Source of the DNA: Ruminococcus sp.
GTDB taxonomy: Bacteria > Bacillota > Clostridia > Oscillospirales > Acutalibacteraceae
Reading direction: 5' to 3'
Length of the DNA stretch: 64,000 nt
Assembly: GCA_004556705.1 (NCBI GenBank)
Contig: SFGA01000005.1
Coordinates: forward strand, 1-64,000
Of the stretch, positions 43,935 through 52,924 are shown piece by piece. How positions within the stretch are numbered: the stretch's first letter is position 1; each line of letters begins with the position of its first letter. The position numbers and the translations under genes were made by a program. The notes below the pieces were generated by a model that was given only the letters and a program-made list of their open reading frames with translations, was not told the origin of the DNA and did no database searches.

Positions 43935-44210
43935 ATGACAACATTTTTGGTTATAGCTATTATATCTTTAATTATTTATACCATTTTCGGAATGATTTTT
44001 ACCGAAGTTTTTACTCTTGCACCTATATTTCTCAGTATTGCGATTGTATGCCTGTTTTTGGCATTGAAGCAGGTTTTGGCAGAGGTGCGTGCTTTGTATG
44101 AGTTGCTTCATATGGAACTTGATGACATTAAAGAAAAATTATTGTCAGAGAGCACGGAAGAATCGGACAAAGCGGAAGAACCGAAATCATCCGACGAAAC
44201 AAATGAATAA
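43935..44210 (+). CDS. Small two-helix membrane protein of unknown function
   Basis: The product has 91 residues: two adjacent membrane segments (TFLVIAIISLIIYTIFGMIF and LAPIFLSIAIVCLFLAL), an amphipathic helix (VLAEVRALYELLHMELDDIKEKLL), and an acidic tail rich in Ser and Glu. ATG 43935 follows GGGGGTAATGTT; the frame extends to 43911 but without a better ribosome site. It is monocistronic with its own promoter and terminator. I do not recognise a family. The coiled coil plus acidic tail suggests protein-protein contact at the membrane. Confidence 0.7.
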   Translation: MTTFLVIAIISLIIYTIFGMIFTEVFTLAPIFLSIAIVCLFLALKQVLAEVRALYELLHMELDDIKEKLLSESTEESDKAEEPKSSDETNE

Positions 44211-44229
44211 AATTTAAGAATAAAACTAA

Positions 44230-44264
44230 AGCTCCGACGCTTGGCATTTGCTTTCGTCGGAGCT
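44230..44264. terminator. Bidirectional terminator
   Basis: AGCTCCGACG (44230-44239) and CGTCGGAGCT (44255-44264), with a T run after the stem. It separates the small membrane gene from the leftward MFS gene. Confidence 0.8.
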
Positions 44265-44274
44265 GATTTTTTAT

Positions 44275-45495
44275 TTATCGTGTTTCGGCTTTGTCGGTGT
44301 CCTTTTTCAGCACTATCAAGCCTATTATAAGAATTATCGGGAAGATACAGCCGTATGCAAGACCGCTTTTAAGCGCCGCACCTTCACTCAAAGCAGGGTT
44401 AGCCGATTTGTAAGCCGAGCTTATGAAGCTGATAAGCCACGGACCTGTTCCGCAGCCTATATCGCCGAGCAGGGCGAGTATGCCGAAAAGTCCGCCCGAG
44501 CCGTTCGGAAATCTTTTTGCCGTAAGCGAAAATGTACCGGGCCAGAAAAGACTTATCGAAAGTCCCGTAACGGCGCACGCAAGCAGAGAAACCGTGCTGC
44601 TGTTTGACAGTGATGCGGTAAGATAGCAGGCGATACACAAAACGGAGAGTGCCGACATAATTTTGACAAGGTCGATTTTGTCGCCGTACAATCCGTAGAA
44701 CAATCTGCCTGCGCCCATAAGCACCGCAAACAGGCAAGGACCGAGCAAATCGCCCATAAGCTTTGAAACGTGCAAGCCCTCCTCCGCAAAGAAGGACGAC
44801 CATTGCGACATTGCGATTTCACTTGCGCCTGCGCAAAACATAATAATCATTGCGACGATAAACGCCTTTGATTTCAAAAGCTTCTTAACAGGGATTATCT
44901 CGTCATCTTCCATCGGCGGCATAAACGGTACACTCATAAAGTTGAACATATTTATAAGCGGAATAACCGACCAGATTATCGGTAAAATGTTCCAATTATC
45001 GCCGCCTGCAAGCTTTATGAAAACGGTTGAAAGCGCAACAACAAGCATCTGTCCCCAACAGTAGAACGAGTGGAGCAGGCTCATGTCAGCCGCTTTTTTA
45101 TCACTCGGCAGGGACTCGACAATCGGACTTATCGTAACCTCAATCATACCGCTTCCGACGGCGGAAACCATAATTGATACCGCTATCGCAAGGAAATGGT
45201 GTGAGGTAATCTCGGGTAAAATTCCGAGCATCACAAGACCTAAAAATGCGAGAAAATGCGAGCACACGGTTATTTTCTTAAACCCGATTTTGTCGATTAT
45301 TTTAACCGATAAAATATCAATTGCCATTTGCGTTGCGAAGTTTAACATTATTAAGCTTCCAATTGTCGCAAGGTCGATTTTATACTTATCCGAAAAGATT
45401 ACAAAAAGCAAGGGTGCTAAGTTGTTTATAATCGCCTGCACGAAATAGCCTATGTAACAAGCGATTTTTGTACCCTTAAAGGTTCTTTTTGCCAT
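44275..45495 (-). CDS. Major facilitator superfamily transporter (FucP-like sugar permease type)
   Basis: The product has 406 residues with about 12 membrane segments. GTKIACYIGYFVQAIINNLAPLLFV and DKIGFKKITVCSHF (MFS motif A-type loop) open it; YGDKIDLVKIMSALSV repeats that loop in the second half; LFWPGTFSLTAKRFPNGSGGLFGILALLGDIGCGTGPW is characteristic of the fucose/sugar permease-like branch. The substrate is unknown. It lies 5 nt downstream of manA on the same strand, so it may import a hexose that enters glycolysis via mannose 6-phosphate. Confidence 0.85.
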   Translation of the reverse strand: MAKRTFKGTKIACYIGYFVQAIINNLAPLLFVIFSDKYKIDLATIGSLIMLNFATQMAIDILSVKIIDKIGFKKITVCSHFLAFLGLVMLGILPEITSHHFLAIAVSIMVSAVGSGMIEVTISPIVESLPSDKKAADMSLLHSFYCWGQMLVVALSTVFIKLAGGDNWNILPIIWSVIPLINMFNFMSVPFMPPMEDDEIIPVKKLLKSKAFIVAMIIMFCAGASEIAMSQWSSFFAEEGLHVSKLMGDLLGPCLFAVLMGAGRLFYGLYGDKIDLVKIMSALSVLCIACYLTASLSNSSTVSLLACAVTGLSISLFWPGTFSLTAKRFPNGSGGLFGILALLGDIGCGTGPWLISFISSAYKSANPALSEGAALKSGLAYGCIFPIILIIGLIVLKKDTDKAETR

Positions 45496-45500
45496 TTATT

Positions 45501-46457
45501 CTATACCTCAGTTGATATTATATTTAATTTGCCGTTGATTTCAATGTCGCCCGAGCCTGCAAAGACAAAGAAGCTGTCGCCCTTATGTGCTTCGAGCTTT
45601 TCGCCCGAGCTTTCAATCGTACCGCAGCCGTCCGTTACGAGCAATGAAACGAATGAATTGTCGCTTGCAAACAGCCTTTGAGTTCCGTCAATTATGTATT
45701 CTTCGACAGTAAATAAGTCACATTTTGTAAGCAGCTGCTTTGTACCGCAAGCCGTTTTTTCTTTTTCTCCGACGGGTTTAATGTCGTATTTCGGCTTTTC
45801 GCATTTAGTTACGTCAACCGCTTTATCAATGTGAAGCGGACGGAGATTTCCGTCTTTATCCTTACGCTGATAATCATATACACGGTAAGTTGTGTTGGAA
45901 TTTTGCTGAATTTCCGTAAGCAAAATACCCGAGCCTATTGCGTGAAGCGTTCCTGCCTCGATAAAAAACATATCGCCCTTGTGGACTTTAACCCTGTTTA
46001 CAACCTCAAGAAACGTATTGTTTTCAATTCTGTTCTTGAATTCCTCGGAGCTGATTTCACGGTTAAATCCGTATATAAGCTCTGCTCCCTCATCACAATC
46101 AAGAATATACCAACATTCGGTCTTTCCGTATTCGCCCTCAACACGCATTGCATATTCGTTATCGGGATGAACTTGAACGGACAGGTCTTTTTTTGCGTCA
46201 ATCAGCTTTATAAGTATTGGAAAAAAGTCGAATTTTTCACAATCCTTGCCGAGAACGTCTTTACCGCAAAGCTCTATGACCTCGGAGAGAGTCTTACCCT
46301 TATATTCTCCGTTTTCGACAATGCTTTCGCCGTCCTTATGACAGGATAACATCCAACCCTCTGCGACTATATCCTTATCGCTTTGAAAGCCGAAGTCCGT
46401 TTTTAATTTTGTTCCTCCCCAAAGATAGTCCTTGAGTGCAGGCTTTAGCTTTAGCAT
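45501..46457 (-). CDS. manA: Mannose-6-phosphate isomerase, class I
   Basis: The product has 318 residues, the short type I cupin form. It converts mannose 6-phosphate to fructose 6-phosphate. Zinc-site motifs: LSVQVHPDNEYA with Gln-His, KTECWYILDCDEGAEL, and HAIGSGILLTEIQQNSNTTYRVYDYQR. The second cupin half ends with SGEKLEAHKGDSFFVFAGSGDIEI. With the downstream MFS gene it forms a mannose or mannoside use unit. Divergently upstream is the TSUP-sulfatase operon (123 nt gap), so shared control is possible. Confidence 0.94.
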   Translation of the reverse strand: MLKLKPALKDYLWGGTKLKTDFGFQSDKDIVAEGWMLSCHKDGESIVENGEYKGKTLSEVIELCGKDVLGKDCEKFDFFPILIKLIDAKKDLSVQVHPDNEYAMRVEGEYGKTECWYILDCDEGAELIYGFNREISSEEFKNRIENNTFLEVVNRVKVHKGDMFFIEAGTLHAIGSGILLTEIQQNSNTTYRVYDYQRKDKDGNLRPLHIDKAVDVTKCEKPKYDIKPVGEKEKTACGTKQLLTKCDLFTVEEYIIDGTQRLFASDNSFVSLLVTDGCGTIESSGEKLEAHKGDSFFVFAGSGDIEINGKLNIISTEV

Positions 46458-46580
46458 TTTACCAACTCCTTAAATAAGTATTTAATATACTATCAAATTT
46501 AGATGTTAAGTTCAAGGGGCATAAAAAAAACACTTGTATAAAATTATAATTTGTGTTAGAATATTTTTTGGTGGTTTTTA

Positions 46581-47363
46581 ATGATTTTTATTATATACGG
46601 TGCTGTCATTTTTATAGCAACGCTGCTCGGTGCCTTTGTCGGTTTGGGTGGCGGCGTCGTAATTAAGCCTGTTTTGGATGTTATAAATTTTCATCCTTTG
46701 GTGCAGGTTGCATTTTTTTCGTCTTGTGCCGTTTTCTCGATGTCGATAACCTCGACGGCAAAGCATCTTAAAAACAAAACGCCTATAAATATGAAATTTG
46801 TCCTGCTTTTTGCATTGGGCTCGGTTTTAGGCGGCTTTACGGGTAATAAATTGTTTTCGCTCGCACTTGCGAACAGTTCTTCTCCTAATATTGTCAAGGG
46901 AATACAGTCATCTCTTCTCTGTGCTCTTATGATATTGGTTATTGCTTCCGTAAATTTGAACGTTAAGAAATTCAGCATCAAAAATCCTGCTTTAATATCT
47001 TTGACGGGACTTTTGCTCGGAATGACCGCCGCTTTCCTCGGAATAGGCGGAGGACCTATCAATGTTGCGGTGCTGACTATTCTTTTTTCTTTTACAATGA
47101 GAGACGCCGCCGTTTACTCGGTAGCGATTATTTTCTTCTCACAGCTGTCAAATTTGATAACAAGCTTTGTAAATACGCATTTTGAGGGATTCGATGTCAA
47201 GTATTTGCTTGTAATTATTCCGGCTGCGATTTTAGGCGGATTTTTCGGAGCTAAGCTCAACAGAAAGTGTAATGAAAAAACAATAAGAACCGTGTTTACG
47301 GCTTCTGTTTGTGCCGTGGCGGCTTTGAGCCTTTACAATGCCGTTACCGCATTTATAAAATAA
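46581..47363 (+). CDS. TSUP family (TauE/SafE) anion exporter
   Basis: The product has 260 residues with about eight membrane segments. The duplicated TSUP motif is visible: FVGLGGGVVIKPVLDVI in the first half and GMTAAFLGIGGGPINVAVLTILF in the second. The family moves sulfite, sulfate, sulfoacetate and related anions. Directly followed by a sulfatase (18 nt), it probably exports the sulfate or sulfite released inside the cell. GGTGG precedes the ATG. Confidence 0.88.
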   Translation: MIFIIYGAVIFIATLLGAFVGLGGGVVIKPVLDVINFHPLVQVAFFSSCAVFSMSITSTAKHLKNKTPINMKFVLLFALGSVLGGFTGNKLFSLALANSSSPNIVKGIQSSLLCALMILVIASVNLNVKKFSIKNPALISLTGLLLGMTAAFLGIGGGPINVAVLTILFSFTMRDAAVYSVAIIFFSQLSNLITSFVNTHFEGFDVKYLLVIIPAAILGGFFGAKLNRKCNEKTIRTVFTASVCAVAALSLYNAVTAFIK

Positions 47364-47381
47364 GGAAATGAGGGTTAGAAT

Positions 47382-48704
47382 TTGAGACCGAATATAATTT
47401 TTTATTTCAGCGACCAACAGCGCTGGGATACCGTAAATGAAACGGCAACGCCTAATTTGATGAAGCTTGCCGAGGACGGTATAAAGTTTGAAAACTCTTA
47501 TACCTGTCAGCCCGTTTGCGGTCCTGCAAGAGCGTGCCTGCAAACAGGCGTTTACGCAACGCAGAACAAGTGCTATTGGAACGGAATACCTCTTCCGCAG
47601 GATATTAAACCGCTTGCGGAGTATTTTAATGAGGCAGGCTATGAAACCGCTTACGTCGGTAAATGGCATCTTGCTTCCGACAGGCTTCCGAATATCGGCT
47701 TCCATTGTGAAAAAACCGCTATTCCGAAGGAGCTTCAGGGCGGATATAAGGATTGGTGGCGTGCTGCCGACGTGCTTGAATTTACTTCGCACGGTTACGA
47801 CGGATATGTCTTTGATGCAGAGGGTAATAAACTTGACTTTAAGGGTTACAGAGCCGATTGCATAAATGATTTTGCATTGGAATACCTTGACCAAAAAACC
47901 TCCGACAAGCCGTTCTTTATGTTTGTCTCTCAAATTGAGCCTCATCATCAGAACGACCACCATTGCTACGAAGGACCTAAGGATGTTGTTCCTAAGTTTA
48001 AGGATTATCCCTTGCCCGATGATTTGACCTTCTTAAAGGGCGATTACAAAGAGATGTATCCCGACTATATGGCGGCGATAAACAGCCTTGACAGCAACGT
48101 CGGAAGATTGGTTGAAAAGCTTAAAGAAAAAGGGCTTTACGATAATACCGTTATCATTTATACAAGCGATCACGGCTCTCATTTTAAGACGAGAAACCTT
48201 GAATATAAGCGTTCTTGTCACGACAGCGCAACGCATACGCCGTTGATTATCGAGGGCGGCGCATTTAAGGGCGGTAAGGTTGACTCAAGACTTGTAAGCC
48301 TTATAGATTTACCGCCTACATTGCTTGATATAGCTGGCATTGATATACCCGACAGCTATATGGGTAAATCGCTTTTGAAGGAGCTTGAAACGGGCGAGGA
48401 ACGTGATTGCGTATTCATGCAGATAAGCGAAAGCCAATGCGGCCGTGCCATCAGAACGAAGAAGTATAAATATGCAATAAGAACTCTTGCGCCTACGGGC
48501 TATGCTTTGCATAAAGCGTCGGTATATTTTGAAGATTATCTTTACGACCTTGAAAAAGACCCGATTGAAAAGTATAATCTTATAAAAGACCCGAAATATG
48601 CTTCCGAGAGAAAGAAGCTCAAAGAAATGCTCATTAGGGAAATGACTGCGGCAGGGGAGAAAGAGCCTAAAATTTTGCCGGCTGTCTTTACCCGTAAAAA
48701 ATAA
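47382..48704 (+). CDS. Cytoplasmic sulfatase (formylglycine-dependent)
   Basis: The product has 440 residues. The formylglycine site is CGPAR in CQPVCGPARACLQTG (CxPxR type), metal ligands are in FYFSDQQRWD and YTSDHGSH, and VGKWHL and EPHHQND complete the active site. It has no signal peptide, so it acts in the cytoplasm, unlike most gut glycosaminoglycan sulfatases. The start is the TTG at 47382 after GAGGG; the family opening (RPNIIFYFSDQQ) follows at once. Maturation needs an anaerobic sulfatase-maturating enzyme encoded elsewhere. It lies between a TSUP exporter and a GPH sugar symporter; the substrate is unknown. Confidence 0.92.
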   Translation: MRPNIIFYFSDQQRWDTVNETATPNLMKLAEDGIKFENSYTCQPVCGPARACLQTGVYATQNKCYWNGIPLPQDIKPLAEYFNEAGYETAYVGKWHLASDRLPNIGFHCEKTAIPKELQGGYKDWWRAADVLEFTSHGYDGYVFDAEGNKLDFKGYRADCINDFALEYLDQKTSDKPFFMFVSQIEPHHQNDHHCYEGPKDVVPKFKDYPLPDDLTFLKGDYKEMYPDYMAAINSLDSNVGRLVEKLKEKGLYDNTVIIYTSDHGSHFKTRNLEYKRSCHDSATHTPLIIEGGAFKGGKVDSRLVSLIDLPPTLLDIAGIDIPDSYMGKSLLKELETGEERDCVFMQISESQCGRAIRTKKYKYAIRTLAPTGYALHKASVYFEDYLYDLEKDPIEKYNLIKDPKYASERKKLKEMLIREMTAAGEKEPKILPAVFTRKK

Positions 48705-48725
48705 AAAGGTATTTAGGAGACTGTA

Positions 48726-50141
48726 ATGGAAAAAACTTATTTGACGCTAAAGGAAAAAATAACATTTCCGCTTGCGGCTTTCGGCCGTAGCGGCGTTTAC
48801 ACGATTATGTCAATGTTCTTGCTTATATTCTATACGGATGCGGCAGGACTTGACCCGATTCACGCAGGAAACATCATTCTTGCAGGACGTATCTTCGACG
48901 CACTCAACGATCCGCTTATGGGTATGATCGTTGACCGCACACATTCAAAATGGGGCAAGATGAGACCTTATCTTCTGTTCTCACCCGTTCCGATTGCGGT
49001 TACAACAATTCTTTTGTTCTTTGCACCTCAGTTTTCGTCTTACTCTGCAAAGGTAGCTTATGCGGCTGTAACATATATCCTTTGGGGTGTTGCTTTCACA
49101 ATTCAGGACGTTCCGTTCTGGGGCTTGAGCTCGGTTATTACACCGAACGAGGTCGAGAGAACAAGATTTTTGTCAAACGGCAGACTCGGCAGTACCGCAG
49201 GCGGTATTCTTCCCACCGTGCTTATCCCGATTCTTGTCGCTGAAAACGCTCTCGGCTTGAGAAAGGGCTATTTTGTATCGGCAATAATCTTCGGAACAAT
49301 TGCGGCTGTTCTTTCAATCATTCCTTTCTTTACGGCAAAGGAAAGAGTGCACGAGGAGAGACAGGACACAAGAAGCTTTAAGGAAAACTTCCGTCTTATC
49401 GGTAAAAACAAGGTGCTTATTATCGTTATCCTCTCGGCTGTTCTCGGCTCGACAATGGTAATGGCAAATGTTTGCGCTACATATATCCATTATTATCTTA
49501 TCGGCGTTGAAAATTACGGAATTATCCCCAACGGCTTCAAAATGACCTCACTCACAGTTGCGGTCGGTATAGGAATGGTTCCCGCAATGATAATTATGCC
49601 TGCATTGAGAAAACGCTTCTCACTTAAAGCGATTTATATCGGTTCGTCGATATTCGGCATAATTTCTCACGTTGCTTTTTGGTTTATCGGCTACAACAAC
49701 ATTTATCTTGTACTTCTTTGCCTTGTGTTTATGGGTGTTCCGCTTGGTATTTACAACGTTATTACGTATGCACTTATCGCAGACAGCGTTGACTATATCG
49801 AATGGAAAACAGGCGAGAGAGCAGACGGCGTTTGCTTCGCTTTCCAAACACTTTTGAGCAAGGTTTCGGCAGGACTTGCAACTTATGCTGTCAGCGTTGT
49901 TCTTAAAGTCAGCGAGTTTCAGGCTCCTATCGACGGTATTATTCAGGTTCAGTCCGAAAAGACAAAAACAGGTCTTTTCTTTATGATTACCATTTTGCCT
50001 GCAATCGGATTTGCTCTTACGATGATTCCGATGTTCTTCAACGATTACACAGGTGAAAAGAAAGAGAAAATCCAAAAAGAACTTGAATTCCGCAGATTGA
50101 GAGCTAACACGGTAAGCGAGCCCGTGGCTGAAGAAAAGTAA
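48726..50141 (+). CDS. GPH family glycoside-cation symporter
   Basis: The product has 471 residues with about 12 membrane segments. KITFPLAAFGRSGVYTIMS, LAGRIFDALNDPLMGMIVDRTHSKWGKMRPYLL (the GPH motif) and YALIADSVDYIEWKTGERADGVCFAFQTLLSKV are diagnostic of the MelB/GPH family, which import galactosides, glucuronides and similar sugars with Na+ or H+. It starts 21 nt after the sulfatase and ends the operon before a terminator at 50161. It likely imports the sulfated substrate. Confidence 0.93.
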   Translation: MEKTYLTLKEKITFPLAAFGRSGVYTIMSMFLLIFYTDAAGLDPIHAGNIILAGRIFDALNDPLMGMIVDRTHSKWGKMRPYLLFSPVPIAVTTILLFFAPQFSSYSAKVAYAAVTYILWGVAFTIQDVPFWGLSSVITPNEVERTRFLSNGRLGSTAGGILPTVLIPILVAENALGLRKGYFVSAIIFGTIAAVLSIIPFFTAKERVHEERQDTRSFKENFRLIGKNKVLIIVILSAVLGSTMVMANVCATYIHYYLIGVENYGIIPNGFKMTSLTVAVGIGMVPAMIIMPALRKRFSLKAIYIGSSIFGIISHVAFWFIGYNNIYLVLLCLVFMGVPLGIYNVITYALIADSVDYIEWKTGERADGVCFAFQTLLSKVSAGLATYAVSVVLKVSEFQAPIDGIIQVQSEKTKTGLFFMITILPAIGFALTMIPMFFNDYTGEKKEKIQKELEFRRLRANTVSEPVAEEK

Positions 50142-50160
50142 TTTTATTAGGTAAATTGTA

Positions 50161-50196
50161 CTAAAAGACAAGCGACTTTTGCGGTTGCTTGTCTTT
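50161..50196 (+). terminator. Terminator of the sulfatase operon
   Basis: AAAAGACAAGC and GCTTGTCTTTT pair around a CTTTTGCGG-type loop, with a T7 tract. Confidence 0.85.
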
Positions 50197-50302
50197 TTTT
50201 GAGAATTTTTGCAAGAAATGAAAAACAATATTGCATATTTTAATATAATGTATTAAAATACTATTTGATTTAATATGAAAATAAATTTTGAGGTGTGAAT
50301 TT

Positions 50303-51568
50303 ATGCAATATTCTCAGATGAGCAATCCGGAATTGGCTGCCGAATTCAACGAATTGAAAAAACAGTATGAAGAGCTCAAGGCACAAAATTTGAAGCTTGA
50401 TATGTCAAGAGGAAAGCCTGCCGGTGAGCAGCTTGATTTGACAATGAATATGCTTAAAGAGGTTATCGGCGTATGCGATTGTAAGAGCGAAAGCGGCTTG
50501 GATTGCAGAAACTACGGTGTTCTCGACGGTATTCCCGAGTGCAAGAGACTTTTTGCTGAAATGCTTGAGGTTGACAGCGATAATATAATCCTCGGCGGTA
50601 CATCTTCGCTTACTCTTATGTTTGATTATATTACACAGTGTATGCTCACAGGCGCAGGCGACAAGCCGTGGAGCCAGCAGGGCGACATTAAGTTCATTTG
50701 CAATGTTCCCGGTTATGACAGACACTTCGGAATTTGCGAATATTACGGAATTAAAATGATAAACGTTCCCATGCTTTCTGACGGTCCCGATGTTGAAAAG
50801 ATTGCGGAGCTTGTTAAGGACAGAAGCGTTAAGGGTATGTTCTGCGTACCGAAGTATTCAAACCCCACGGGTGTTACCTATTCTGATGAAAAAATCCGTG
50901 CGTTGGCTGCTTTGAAGCCTGCCGCAAAGGATTTCAGAGTTATTTGGGATAACGCATATATAGTTCACGATTTCTTGGAAAACCCCGACAAGGTTCTCAA
51001 TATCTTTGAGGCTTGCAAGGAATTCGGCACAGAGGATTATTTCATAGAATTTACTTCTACATCAAAAATAAGCTTCCCCGGTGCAGGTGTATCCTGTCTT
51101 GCGGCTTCCGATAAGAATATTCAGATGATTAAAAAGAGATTTAACACTCAGATGATAGGTCACGATAAGCTTAATCAGTTAAGACACGCTAAATATTTCA
51201 AAAACCTTGACGGAATTAAGGCTCATATGAAAAAGCACGCAGCTCTTATCGAGCCTAAGTTCAATGTTGTTATTGATACATTCGAAAAGGAGCTTGCAGG
51301 TACGGGTCTTGCTTCTTGGACAAAGCCGAACGGCGGATATTTCATCAGCCTTGACACTCAGCAGTGCAGCGCAATGAGAGTCGGCGAGCTTTGTAAGTCG
51401 CTCGGCGTTGTGCTTACAAGCGTTGGCGCAACCTATCCCTACGGCAAAGATCCCGAGGATAAAAACATCCGTATCGCACCGACATTCCCGAGTGTAACGG
51501 ACATTGGCAGGGCGGCAGAAGTGCTTTGTCTTTGCATAAAGCTTGCAACAATCGAAAAAATGATGTAA
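50303..51568 (+). CDS. PLP-dependent aminotransferase, PF12897 type (probable aspartate aminotransferase)
   Basis: The product has 421 residues from ATG 50303 (GAGGTG upstream; the frame extends to a TTG at 50288). It follows the PF12897 pattern: LKLDMSRGKPAGEQLDL at the N-terminus, GGTSSLTLMFDYI, PKYSNPTGVTYSDEKI, VIWDNAYIVHDF and the PLP lysine in TSTSKISFPGAGVSCLA. This group contains aspartate aminotransferases unlike the classical AspC. It likely serves amino-acid metabolism; it is monocistronic with respect to the ispD gene 51 nt downstream. Confidence 0.9.
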   Translation: MQYSQMSNPELAAEFNELKKQYEELKAQNLKLDMSRGKPAGEQLDLTMNMLKEVIGVCDCKSESGLDCRNYGVLDGIPECKRLFAEMLEVDSDNIILGGTSSLTLMFDYITQCMLTGAGDKPWSQQGDIKFICNVPGYDRHFGICEYYGIKMINVPMLSDGPDVEKIAELVKDRSVKGMFCVPKYSNPTGVTYSDEKIRALAALKPAAKDFRVIWDNAYIVHDFLENPDKVLNIFEACKEFGTEDYFIEFTSTSKISFPGAGVSCLAASDKNIQMIKKRFNTQMIGHDKLNQLRHAKYFKNLDGIKAHMKKHAALIEPKFNVVIDTFEKELAGTGLASWTKPNGGYFISLDTQQCSAMRVGELCKSLGVVLTSVGATYPYGKDPEDKNIRIAPTFPSVTDIGRAAEVLCLCIKLATIEKMM

Positions 51569-51618
51569 ACTGTTATCACAGGGGAAAATTATTCATATAA
51601 TTTTTTAACGGTGATAAT

Positions 51619-52347
51619 ATGAGCTTTTTAGAACAGAATAAAGAATTTGCCAAAGCAAAGCCGTTTGTAACGGCGGTTATTGTTGCGGCAGGTAACTCAA
51701 CAAGAATGGGCGGCGTCAATAAGCAGTTTTTGCTTATTGACGGCGTCCCTGTGCTTATAAGGACTCTTTTGGCATTCTCTCAAAGCGATATAATTGACGA
51801 AATCATAGTTGCGGCGAGGGAGGAGGACATTCCTAAAATGTTCGCTATGATAAAGGAGTACAAGGTCTTAAAGGTAACAGATATAGTCAAGGGCGGAAAA
51901 ACACGTCAGGAAAGCGTTTTTAATGCGATACGGCGCAGTTCTCCGCTTTCGGAATACTTTGCCATTCACGACGGCGCAAGGCCGCTTGTAACCGAAAAAA
52001 TAATCGAGGATACCGTTCGTGAGGCATTTTCAACAGGTGCTGCGGCAACGGGCGTCAGAGTAAAGGATACGGTTAAGGTTGTAAACGAAAACGGCTTTAT
52101 AACCGCAACGCCGGACAGAAATTATCTTTGGGCGGTACATACTCCGCAGGTGTTTGAACGACGTCTTTATCTGTCTGCGATTGACAATGTGTTAAATTCC
52201 GAGATGTTTACGGATGATTGTAAGCTTTTGGAGGAATACGGTGCAGAGGTTAAAATGGTTGAGGGCAGTTATGAAAACATTAAAATCACAACGCTCGAGG
52301 ACACCGATGTTGCACAGGCGATTTTATATAGGAGGGAACAGCTATGA
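51619..52347 (+). CDS. ispD: 2-C-methyl-D-erythritol 4-phosphate cytidylyltransferase
   Basis: The product has 242 residues. It transfers CMP to methylerythritol phosphate, the third step of the non-mevalonate isoprenoid pathway. CTP-binding loop: [18 protein letters not shown]; further motifs are [22 protein letters not shown] and DTVKVV, and the end [29 protein letters not shown]. About 15 residues precede the usual start. It overlaps ispF by 4 nt. Confidence 0.97.
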   Translation: MSFLEQNKEFAKAKPFVTAVIVAAGNSTRMGGVNKQFLLIDGVPVLIRTLLAFSQSDIIDEIIVAAREEDIPKMFAMIKEYKVLKVTDIVKGGKTRQESVFNAIRRSSPLSEYFAIHDGARPLVTEKIIEDTVREAFSTGAAATGVRVKDTVKVVNENGFITATPDRNYLWAVHTPQVFERRLYLSAIDNVLNSEMFTDDCKLLEEYGAEVKMVEGSYENIKITTLEDTDVAQAILYRREQL

Positions 52348-52820
52348 TTAGAATAGGGCACGGCTATGACGTTCATAAGCTGGTTGAGGGCAGAAAGCTC
52401 ATTTTGGGCGGAGTTGAAATTGAAAATAACGGAATAGGTCTTTTGGGACATTCGGACGCCGATGTGCTTTTGCACGCTGTTTCCGATGCACTTTTGGGCG
52501 CTGCGGCATACGGCGATATCGGAAAGCATTTTCCCGATACGGACGAAAAATATAAAAATGCGGACAGCCTTAGATTGCTGAAATGCGTATACGGGCTTTT
52601 GAAGGAAAACGGTTATCATATTGTCAATCTTGACGCAACCGTTTTGGCACAGGCGCCGAAGCTTGCACCGTATATTGTAAAAATGCGTGAGAACATTGCC
52701 GAAGCACTTGATTTGGACGTGGATTTTGTCAGCGTTAAAGCCACTACCGAAGAGGGTTTGGGCTTTACGGGAGCAAAGCAGGGCATTGCGGCTCATTGTG
52801 TTTGCCTGATAGAAAAATAA
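52344..52820 (+). CDS. ispF: 2-C-methyl-D-erythritol 2,4-cyclodiphosphate synthase
   Basis: The product has 158 residues, full length. It cyclises the diphosphocytidyl intermediate two steps after IspD. Zinc ligands: D and H in [10 protein letters not shown] and the [11 protein letters not shown] block; [14 protein letters not shown] and [14 protein letters not shown] are substrate motifs. GGAGGGAACAGCT precedes the ATG within ispD. Adjacent ispD-ispF is a common order, sometimes a fusion. A terminator (AGAGATGATGAAAATCATCT then T run, 52827-52855) follows. Confidence 0.97.
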   Translation: MIRIGHGYDVHKLVEGRKLILGGVEIENNGIGLLGHSDADVLLHAVSDALLGAAAYGDIGKHFPDTDEKYKNADSLRLLKCVYGLLKENGYHIVNLDATVLAQAPKLAPYIVKMRENIAEALDLDVDFVSVKATTEEGLGFTGAKQGIAAHCVCLIEK

Positions 52821-52826
52821 CCTTTC

Positions 52827-52855
52827 AGAGATGATGAAAATCATCTCTTTTTTTA
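52827..52855 (+). terminator. Terminator after ispF
   Basis: AGAGATGAT (52827-52835) and ATCATCTCT (52840-52848) followed by T7. Confidence 0.85.
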
Positions 52856-52924
52856 TTGAATTTTATTGACGGCGTATAATTCACTTTGATATAATGACAT
52901 TATAAAACGGTAAAGGAAAAAGCG

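Noticed and set aside
47232..47963. 243-codon minus-strand frame
   Set aside because: Complement of the end of the TSUP gene and the start of the sulfatase gene.
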